Below are positions 13,381 through 23,300 of a stretch of DNA of 64,000 bases, one piece after another. The position numbers and the translations under genes are program-made. The DNA is from Wuchereria bancrofti (Eukaryota; Nematoda; Chromadorea; Rhabditida; Onchocercidae). The stretch is from the NCBI GenBank assembly GCA_005281725.1, contig SSBO01000007.1, positions 3,974,402 to 4,038,401 on the forward strand, given 5' to 3'. The notes beneath the pieces are model-generated. The model worked only from the letters and a program-made list of their open reading frames with translations, ran no database searches and was not told the origin of the DNA. How positions within the stretch are numbered: the first letter of the stretch is position 1; the number at the start of each line of letters is the position of its first letter.

Positions 13381-13453
13381 GGGAGGGCGCTAACACAGGA
13401 GTCAAACTGACAGGCAACCAGATAATAAAAATGCAATTTAACGATGTGGATAT

Positions 13454-13666
13454 TTGACCTCAACAAAGAGCCATTTTAAGCGGTATAGCAGGGCCAATTT
13501 CTCTTTATGGATGTTACAACGGATCGACGAATTGGGGGACAGTGGTCTTAGGACAGCTACAGGACGACGCGTGCACAGGATTTTAACTGATAAACGGATA
13601 ACCCTTTGTTACAAACGATGTAGCTGGAAAGCGAGGAGAAGCAGCCAAGAATCTCTTTGTTCATAA
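13454..13666 (+). other. Unassigned open stretch
   Basis: Two overlapping plus-strand frames are open in a GC-richer patch: one of 70 codons from ATG 13454, and another containing GCYNGSTNWGTVVLGQL. With two frames open at once and no splice context, coding status is undecided. Confidence 0.12.
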
Positions 13667-13987
13667 ATTAACCTCGCTTTACACACATTACATTGTATAA
13701 AATACATGACAATTAAATGCATGTAATAGGCTATTGTAACAAGATATCTCTGCTTAAACAAATCTCAATTTCACATTTTTTGATCTTCAGTCTCAATTAA
13801 CTCCAACACCAGCTCTTAATTGCAGTTAATCATTTCTTACAATTGTACATTTATAGTGTGGTTACGGTTTCAGCTCTCTGGTAATGTTTAGCGTTTTATA
13901 ACTGTGTAGCATCCGTGCGATATGTATAATGCGCTATTATGATGTTGATTTGTTTTATGCTAAATAAAGGTTTAATTACCCAAGTTT

Positions 13988-14051
13988 GAGGTGCGGAAAA
14001 CAATCAGTTCGGCCAGTTCTACTGAGAGTACAACGAGAACGACAAGAATAG
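13988..14051 (+). CDS. Orphan candidate exon
   Basis: A short Ser/Thr-rich open segment (VRKTISSASSTESTTRTTRI) ends at an excellent donor, GAC|GTAAGA. It is preceded by AG dinucleotides at 13981-13990. It could precede the open exon at 14329 on the same strand. Product unknown. Confidence 0.2.
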
Positions 14052-14328
14052 ACGTAAGAATAAATTAAAGTAGGAAACAATTAAATAAACAGATATTCGT
14101 CCCTTAAAGAAAAAGGAGGGAATATCATAACAACCTTATTTTTTCCTACAGATTTTGTTTAGTTTGTATCCTATGATTTTTGTTGAATCTGACTCTATGG
14201 CTAGTCCAGCAAATGTTATGCTTGAGTGATATTTTTATTTGCTTTTACTATTTTGTTCCTAATAAATTATTTGGTGTTATTTTGATGTTTGGTTAAGTTT
14301 TATTTGGTTTAATAATTATCAAGTTATA

Positions 14329-14490
14329 ATGGATAATGTTTTATATTCTCATAATCAGTCTCATAACTCTCATAATCAGCTTCATCCAGGTGAAATGCAA
14401 AAGTTGAAAATGAAGAGCGAAATAGAAGTAATTTCAAAAACGAGAAACAAAGTTGGAGTACAAGAATTGAAAGACGGCACTAAATTTAGG
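14329..14490 (+). CDS. Orphan candidate exon with ATG
   Basis: A 54-codon segment starts at ATG 14329 and ends at a donor, AGG|GTATGC. It encodes a His/Asn/Gln-rich beginning (SHNQSHNSHNQLH) then a charged stretch ending KVGVQELKDGTKFR. No following exon could be joined with confidence before the eL31 gene. It could be the first exon of an unrecognised gene. Confidence 0.25.
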
Positions 14491-14499
14491 GTATGCAAA

Positions 14500-15760
14500 A
14501 TTTATTCGACATTTCAACTTGTTCATTTGGATACGTTAGTCCTTTTGTTGATTATCATATCATATCACGAAGATATCTCATTGAATGAATCATTTTATAA
14601 ATAATTTCGTTTCATTTCATAGTAAATAAGTGTGTGTTAGTGAGAGCTATTCTGAACGGTTAATAAGCATAGGCTTGAAATGTTGAAATCGATATCACAG
14701 CAAAAACTCATTTCTAAGCTTGGACGATTTGGTGCCCAATTTTTTGCGCCAGTAACAAATGANAGCTGTTAATGATTTCCTTTCAGTAGACGTTTAAATT
14801 TGAATTTATAGAATTGCTTTCAGCTTGTCTCAGCGTTCCTAAGCTTTTCTTTATATTGTCCCTGTAGTCATGAAGTGACTCTTTCTTCTGTTTCTTTGAA
14901 ATTTGTTTCCTCGTTTTTACAAATAAGTTTTTATTTTAATTGACATTTTGGATTTTTTCTGTATGATGATTATTACTCTTATAATATTTATTGCTATATG
15001 TCTTTTACGAGGTGAAACTTTTAAGCTTTTAATTACTATAATTTGATGACCTTATAAAAACCTTCGGTATGCAGTATTTCATCTCCTCATACTTACTATT
15101 CTTTGCTTACTATCTATCTGGACTTAATTGTATTCTTGTTCATTATTGAGGTCTCTTTTAGAATTATTTAGAGCTGATTGCTACCTAATTTTAATGTGGA
15201 AAAGATACATACATATTTTGGGCCTGCACTATAAATAAGGTTTTGGATTGTTTTAGATGATTACATTAATTGAATGAGAGATTAGTCTCTCCACTTTTCA
15301 TTGGGAGATATGAATGAGTTATATGTAATGTGATTGAGACTTCGTTGGCACACAGATATTCAATGACACTTCACACTGCTAACACGTTACACAGCAGGAA
15401 TGCAACCATGCAACCATTGGGAGATTAATGATGGTGAAACGTAGATTCGCATACCTCCCTTCTTCTACTTTTAACGGCCGCAAAAAAAGTCGTGGGATTG
15501 AGAGTTTGGGATGGTAGCGGCGCAATTCGGTGGAGGACGTGTGGCATGTGTTCATGGGTTGCGTGAAGACGTGGTGAGAGGGGAGTGAGGGGGATGAGTT
15601 TGACATCTGGCTGTATAAATATATCAAACTACCCTTATCACTAATTTTCCATGGTGAAGACAAAATAAAGAGGAGTAGGAGGTAACACATTGCAACATTG
15701 GTGTTGTGGTAAAATGTAAAACCTTATGCCGGTCTTCTTCGTAATGAAGTGAGTCAGTCA
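14500..15760. other. Intergenic DNA upstream of rpl-31
   Basis: It holds one ambiguous base (n) at 14763 and no supported gene. The last 300 bp become GC- and purine-richer, with a TATAAATA box-like string at 15614-15621, 165 bp before the eL31 start codon. This probably includes the promoter of the ribosomal protein gene. Confidence 0.4.
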
Positions 15761-15768
15761 TTTTTCAG
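15761..15768 (+). promoter_or_regulatory. Probable trans-splice acceptor of rpl-31
   Basis: A T-run followed by CAG ends 10 nt before the start ATG at 15779, with no matching upstream exon. In nematodes such an acceptor directly before the start codon is typical of spliced-leader addition. Inference only. Confidence 0.4.
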
Positions 15769-15778
15769 GCATTTGACG

Positions 15779-16941
15779 ATGGCACCTGGAAAAAAAGGAC
15801 CAAAACAAGAAAGGAAGGCGAGAAGTGCAATGAGTGAAGTGGTGACACGCGAGTATACTGTTAATTTGCATCGACGATTGCATGGAGTGTAAGTTTGTGT
15901 ATTTTAGTTCATATATATAAAGTTTGCACAAGTTTGTTTTGTTTCCCTGTTGTTGTGCATGTAGTCGTTTTCCACATTGGATATATATTCATATTTTTGT
16001 TAGACTCTTGAAGTAGAACGGATGTAATAGTTAATCTACATATTGATTAGGTCCTAGCTAGTTCAGGTTTCTTTATGATACAAAGATGAGTTTTCACGAT
16101 ATGGTTCTATATAATGTACTAGGTTTCTGCGAAATGCATGAAATGCTGCCAGATTTGTTAAGTTTAAAGGCTGTCAATTGCAGTGGTTTCAAAAAGCGTG
16201 CTCCTCAGGCTATCAAAGCGATACGGAAATTCGCAGAAGAACAGATGGGCACAAAAGATGTACGCGTTCACATACGTCTGAATGAATTTTTGTGGTCCAA
16301 AGGCGTAAAGTAAGATTATCATACCGAATTTGGTTTGTAAAGAGTTTGTGAAGTAGTAATATTGTGAGTACTTGTAGTTTGATCAGCTTCTGAAAAAATG
16401 AAGAGTGAAATGGGTTTGCCAATAGTTTGCTTCTCGAGAAACGTTCTTTATGAATTTATTATGCTCTGTGTACTAATTATCAATAGTACTGATTGTATTA
16501 TGACAAGATTTATATATTTTGGAATACTAAGTTTAATTTATGTCTCGATATGCAAAATTTTTTTCTGCACCTGCTGTCATGGAGAGGTAGAAGGAAGACT
16601 AAAAAGTTGAACTTGTTCAAGTGAAGTGTTATTTCTTTTTGTCTAGCACACTCTCGAAGGTTGGGGATCCAGAAAAAAAAAGAAAAGGATATGTGCTTAG
16701 ATCAGAAGTATACAATGGGATAAATTTTTGAAAATTTGAAAATTTCAGATAGTTTTTAGTTGGCTTTAATTTATGTGAAATTAAAATCTTCAGGAATGTT
16801 CCGTATCGTGTACGTGTACGTTTGTCACGACGACATAATGATGATGAAAGCTCTGCAGATCGACTATACACACTGGTGACGCACGTCCCTGTTACGACAT
16901 TTAAGAAGTTAACAACAGTGAATGTTGATAATGAGGAATAA
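15779..16941 (+). CDS. rpl-31: 60S ribosomal protein L31 (eL31)
   Basis: Structural protein of the large cytosolic ribosomal subunit, located near the peptide exit tunnel. Three exons (15779-15888, 16184-16309, 16794-16941) join in phase to give 127 residues, against about 125 in human. The start [13 protein letters not shown] is followed by [17 protein letters not shown], the conserved [15 protein letters not shown] block, the [16 protein letters not shown] segment, and the C-terminal [10 protein letters not shown] and [11 protein letters not shown] blocks. All match the family along its whole length. The second donor splits a Lys codon. TMEM94 starts 440 bp downstream on the same strand, a spacing that would allow co-transcription but does not show it. 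Confidence 0.97.
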
Positions 16942-17039
16942 TATTATGTTTTGGTTGTTTCGGTTCTTTTCTTTTTTTTTTTTTGAGGCATAAAGAAGTT
17001 TCTGAATCAGTTTGCGCTTCACATGCTACATATTATCTG

Positions 17040-17262
17040 CATTAATCTAATTTGTTTACTTTACTAATTGATAGCTTTAGAAGGTGAAATGGGAATGCTG
17101 GTATTCATGTTGGGGTATAAGTAGGCTAGAGGTCTTGGGTTTCGCTGTTGAATTGTTGATTTCCATAATGGATTTTTCTCTGCGATACAAAATTGTCTTG
17201 CTGACAGTCCCGGCTCCTCACTCTTTTTCTCAAACTTACTGCTACATTATTTATAAATAGCA
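17040..17262 (+). repeat. Direct repeat R1, copy 1 (upstream of TMEM94 exon 1)
   Basis: About 220 bp similar to 17547-17770, offset by about 510 bp. The core from 17073 (AGCTTTAGAA) to the TTTATAAATA-like end is closely matched with small indels. It lies in the 5' flank of TMEM94. Confidence 0.8.
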
Positions 17263-17380
17263 GATATAGGTCCAGTGTCTTTGTCGCTATTCGTGAGCCA
17301 TGATGTTCGTCGTTGTGCTTTAGTATGTAAGCAAAGAAGTATATTAGACGTGGTGTTTCTGAGATTTTTTGGAATCGGCA

Positions 17381-20300
17381 ATGGATGTGAAGATTGGTTT
17401 AAGTACGAAGGAAGCTTTTGCAAGGCTTTGCGTCGTATTAGAATCTGAAATTGACAAGGAACGTGGACGTGCAGCTGGACCCTTTACATTTAGGTAATGT
17501 GTTGTTGTTGTTTATTACTGCAGGATATACTTAATATTAAGCAATCTGATCTGCATTGATCACCTAGTTGGTTTAATGAAACCAGCTTTAGAAAGTGAAA
17601 TGGGGTGCCAGTATTCACGTTGGAGTGTAAGCTAGGGGTCTTTGGTTTCGCTACTGAATTGTTGATTTCCATAATTGATTTCCTCTGCGATCCAAAATTG
17701 TCTTGCTGACAGTTCTGAAGCTCCTCACTTTTTTTTTGTAAACTTACTACTGCATTATTTGTAAATAATGGACAGGGTGGAAGTGTTTGTGAAGAATGTT
17801 CTAGTTTCCCATTTGAGCTTATGGTTGAATGTGCTCACGTCAAGGATATTCTTTAGTACGAAACCTATACGTCAATCTTCAGCAGAAAAATTGATTTGGT
17901 GAATGCTGGAAAAATATGAAACGAGAAATCATTTAGTGAAACATTAAAAGGTTGCTATTTATCCGACCAGCTCGCATCATTCTCTTTAATTCACTATGTA
18001 TCAGTGTTTTTCAGGTTCTTGGCTCATGATGCATTGATTACCGGAAACTTTTGTATCATTTATGCGGTGGCTTCAATTATTTGTTGCCTTGTTTTGCTAA
18101 GTTGCAGTTTGCTTAGGTTTGTTGACTTTATTATTTTACTACATATATCCATTTTCTTGACTGTCCCACAAGTCATCCTTTACCAGTGAAAAAATTGATT
18201 GGTGAAAACCTGAAAAAAATATTAAACGAGAAGTTACTTTGTGAAACATTTAGAGATTGCACATTATTCGACCAGCTTGCATCACTTCTATTCTTGACTA
18301 TATCAGTATGTAACACATACTATTCATCAAAAATATACCGTACTCAAAGATTTGCAATTATTGAAAAAGCCCTTAATATATTGGATATTCTAAAATCACT
18401 GAAAGAAGAAAACTTCCAATATGAAAATCCTTATGCACCGCCATCTGATGCTATCAGTTTACAATGGACATACAGAGACCACAAAGTAATTTTAGGCAAT
18501 TTTATTTTCATTTTAATGTTTTTTTTTCTTGTTTTTTGTTTGTTTTCTTCACTATGCTGAACTGACCATTCATATAACTATCTGAATACTGTGGAGGGAG
18601 ATACAATTTTGCTTAATAATATGGAATCGTAACTTCGTTTGCTGCATTTGACATACATTGTAAGATTGTTAGAAACTTGAAAAACACTGTTGTATATCAG
18701 TATATCAGACGATGCAGTTTTAAAGCTTTATTCAGCTACTTCTTTTGGAATAAATGGATAAAAGAACATTTTGACAGCTGTAATTTTTTTCTATGGACGA
18801 TGCATGGTGTTAAGTTCTCAGTTTACAGCCGTGTTTTAATTTACAGCCAGATCAGTTTACTGATTCGTTTTTTTAATGTTTTTAAAAAAAACTTTTCAAC
18901 AACTTAAATAGAAGTCATTATTAAACACTTAAAAAATCCTTATATAAGAAAACATACATTATTTTAGTTAGTGAATGTGCCATGGATGCTTTTGATAGGT
19001 GGTGATGTAATAGAACTTCCTGCTGGACAATCGTCACCGTGCCGATGTATGTCACAATATGGTAACGTCATTGGTTTGGGAGATAAACCACAGCTGCTAA
19101 AAGTACTGTGTCGTACTGTTTGTTTTTCTTGTTTTATAGAATTTTTCAGATGTTATGATTTCTAATTGTTCTGTATTTCTTTTATTTTCAGATACTTCCA
19201 TCAAAATCAACATTGTGGGAAATTGTTGAACCACCCATTGTTGAGCATATACGCACAGCTTTTCGTAACCATCGCAAGAAACATTCGAATTTGTTGAATT
19301 CTGAAATCCATATGACACTTCATTTTATTCTTGAAAGATGTTTTTTACCATTCATACTCACGATGATGCTCACAGTATATTGTTTTCGGGAAGTTCCTAC
19401 AATTTAGTACACTAAACAAGTTCGATGAAACCATAAATGAAGTTTTCGTTGCAAAACGCTTTTTATAAATTTATAAATTATTTTAAGGTATTTTTTTGTG
19501 GCGGGAGAAAATACTGTTCATTTCGTGGTAGATACATCAGTAATTCTTCTTCCTGTGTTGGGACCCATGATTCCGTCCTTCTGCTTGGTTGGAAAGTTAT
19601 GGTATGCTTAGGAATTATATACGTTGTCTCAGAAAATTTTCCTCTTTCGCTTCTTCCAATGATTAGTTGTGTAACGAAGAACATGCCATAGTACATGATT
19701 TTACAACACTGATATTTTGAAATTTGTGCCAACATTATTCTTTCTGATTGTATTTTTGAATGGGAGACTTTCATATATTTTCACACAATTTTCATATTTT
19801 ATTGTCAAATTCGAATTAGTTGAAATTTTTAATTATTTTGAGGAATTCGGGCTTTGTTTTGGGTGACGACTGTAATCTGCGATACAGCAATTCAAGGTCG
19901 GAAGCCGCCAGAGCTCGTATTTTTCTTGATAAAAGCAGAAAAGGAGCAGTTATTAATGGCTTTAAGGCGGTTTATCATTATTTTATGGGTAACTACTTTA
20001 CAGTTTACAGTAATGGATATGAAGAATCAGTGAACAGGAATTTTGATTCGTGTATGTTTATTTTAGATCATTCTCATATTTCAATGGATTTCGTTTTTAC
20101 ATGCGGTGGTCTCACATCCTGTGCTTTCCTAGACAAGAAAGGCCTACTTTCATGGCCAAATGCAACAATCGAGAAGGTGCTATGTTTTCACGCTGATGGC
20201 GAAGGTGTAGATTGCTTGAATTCCTTAAAATTTTCCTTTCTTCTTCACTTATCTTGAACAATTTTCCTGGACGGAGAATTGTTCAAGGTAAGCGTTTATG

Positions 20301-23300
20301 CTTTCTATGTGTTTGAAATTTCCACTACTTTTTCCAAAGACGAGGAACGAAAACTGGTGCCAAAAATCTTGGATTTAACGACGAATGGAACTGAATCTTC
20401 CCCTGTACATTTCGATGACTCTTCCTGGTTGGTTACATGTTATTATTAACCAACATTTTTTCTTTCATATTTTAGTGTAAAACTTTTTATTCCTGCGTAA
20501 CAATTCAGGGAGTGCTATAAGGTTCATATTATTATTAACCAACATTTTTTCTTTCATATTTCAGTATAAAACTTTTTATTCCTGCGTAACAATTCAGGGA
20601 GTGCTATAAGGGATCATTACTGCCATTCGGAATTAGCAGTATTATAAATGGTTGCTCTTTACTGCCAGATTATACGTTATTCCTTAATCACATTAGCAGT
20701 ATTTCGGAAACTGTGCCGAACACTATTGCAATTTCCAATCGACACTGCTTATGTCCGTTAACTCAATTATTAGGGTTTGTTCATTGACTTATCAGTACCT
20801 CGCTAACATTTTATTTGAAAAAAAAAGTTATTAGTGCTTAGTGCTTATGTTATTTCAAATGAGACTGAACTGTTGTGGAATTCAAAGTTTTAAGACGTTA
20901 ATCTTGAGTGTTAGACAACTACAGTAGTTCTGTTAAATTCTTTTATTAAAACTTATTGAAGCATAGAAAGGACGAAGAGTCAGAAGTATAAGTCTTAAGT
21001 ATTTGCAGGATTGGTGACGAAGTTTTAGAAAAGTTTAATACTTCAGATACAAAAACGATAGGCTTTTATAAGCGATTGCAAAGAGAAAGATCCGATAACG
21101 AGTCAGTCTGTCATTTGTTTTTTTTTTTTGTTTTGTTTATATCAACTTAAAACACTTTGTATTTACTTTGGATAGTATATACTATGTTGATCCAATTACT
21201 TTATAATCAAGTTCTGAAATAATTTTAGCAGTGATGCAATAACAGTGGTGCACTTTTTTGTTCGTGATATCTAACGATTTCTATGTTTGATAAAAAATGA
21301 CAAAATTTAGACTACGAAAATTCCCAATGCCGTTGGAAAATGCGTTCCTGACAATTACGAAAGATGCAACATCAAAATATTATCATGTGATGAGTCAGGG
21401 AACAGCTGATTTACTGCTTAATGCTTGCACTCATGTATGGTGTGAAAATTCTCTAGAATCGTATACACCGAATTTGCATAAACGCGTCCTTGATTTTTAT
21501 CAGCGCAACACAATGACCGGGTTTTGTTAATTGATACTCTTAATTATGTGTTTGTTTTGCGTTTTATATCTTTTTTAGGTAATTCTGGTCTTCAAATTAC
21601 AAATATATGCTTTATAAGGTGGTTGAAAATAATTCTGAACAGTTAAAAAACAAAACGATATGATTAGAATTATGATGATTAAGAATGTAAGACTGCATGT
21701 ATTTCTCAGGAAGAATGTAACATAAAGTGTTCCAGATTCTGTTTGGTTCTTGGCTATCGAACAGTGGGTTGCACGATTTCAAATACTCTAAGTGGAAGAT
21801 ATATTGATATTTCGTTACTAAAAAAATGTGAAGTTATAGAAAAGACTTCAATTCCAAGGAGCGTCAGTCTTGATATGGAGTTTTTGGAAGCATTTTATCG
21901 GCAGTCACCTTTGCATACTGCTTATGAATGCTTTGAAGAAGTGATGCATGGGCAAACATTATGTGGTTTGCTTGTCCTACAACACCAAGTCAATTTTTAA
22001 AATTTTCAGCACGGGTTTTCTATTTTATGTTATCATCACTGCCTAATATATTTTATTTGTAAATTTCATAGTCATACGAGCCTTCTAGTTTTTTTCTTTT
22101 CTTTAAATAAATTTTAAGGCTCGAAGTGATGTCGTTCAATTGGTGGAGCAATTAGATCATGTTTGCATTCGATTTATTTACTTCTCGAAAGAAAATGAAT
22201 TGCGCAGTCGAGTTTTTGCTGAAAAGTTGGGTTTAGAAGCAGGATGGAATTGTCATATATCATTAGCTACTGAAGGTAAGATACTAAATAACTATATAAG
22301 GAATTCTATGATTTTAATATTAGTTTTAGCTTTCTATTGCCGCTCAAACTAAGCATGGAATTCACATTATCCCAATTCAATTTTACATTCAAATTCCCCT
22401 ACATTCGAAAAATTGAAGCATGTATAACCTACTTAATGTTTTCCATCGCGAGGCCTGTTATTGGTAATCGAATAGCATTCAAATTATGTTATAGTCTTTC
22501 ATCACTAGGTTTTTTCCCGGGATATTTGTTATATAAAATTTTAAAACATTTCTCTTCAGAAAAAAAAAGAAATTTCAAAAAAGAAATTTTAAAGAAATTG
22601 CAGATGAGCACTCCGAAGTTCTTGATATAGACAAATATTCTTATCGACGTCCAGCAGAGTTAGCATTGCATCGTTCATCTACTTGGTCTGGACATTTCCC
22701 ATTACAGCAAAGACGTTCTTCTATCTTTTCAGTAGGGAGTATCTTCAGGTGTTATTAGATTACTTATTCTTAGTAATTTAATGAAAGGCTGTGAGGATTC
22801 AGATTCTGTCAGTTCAGAATAATTGCAGTGTGTAACTTTTGTTATGTAACTTTTATTTGAGTTTTTAATTATTTAAAAACATCTTAAAATTTCTTGTTAA
22901 AACATTTGTTATTCATGAGTAATGTAAAAACAATGTTTATAAATACTTCACTTCAGAACTTTTATGCAAATCTCAAGTCGAAGCAAGTACAATTTATGTT
23001 CATCGTCATTTATGCTTAAGAAGCTATCATCAAAAGCGGTTTGTTTACCGATATAAGTTGCGTTTTTTTTTTTTCAATTTTATATTTTAACCACTAATTT
23101 TTGTGCGTAATAAGAATTTCTTACTAGGAGGAAGCTTCATTAAAAAACAGTCAAAGTCATCAGTCGGTGTATTCATATAATGAAGAAACAGGCCTGGAGT
23201 TTTTTCCGAACAAAGCGAAATTACCATCAGGTGAAACATGGAACAAAAGTTTGGAATTTGTCATATTTAAAAAAGATTCAGGTGCAGAATTTCTTTATAT

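Noticed and set aside
15379..15690. 103-codon minus-strand ORF upstream of rpl-31
   Set aside because: No homology or splice support; it falls in the GC-richer promoter-like stretch of rpl-31.
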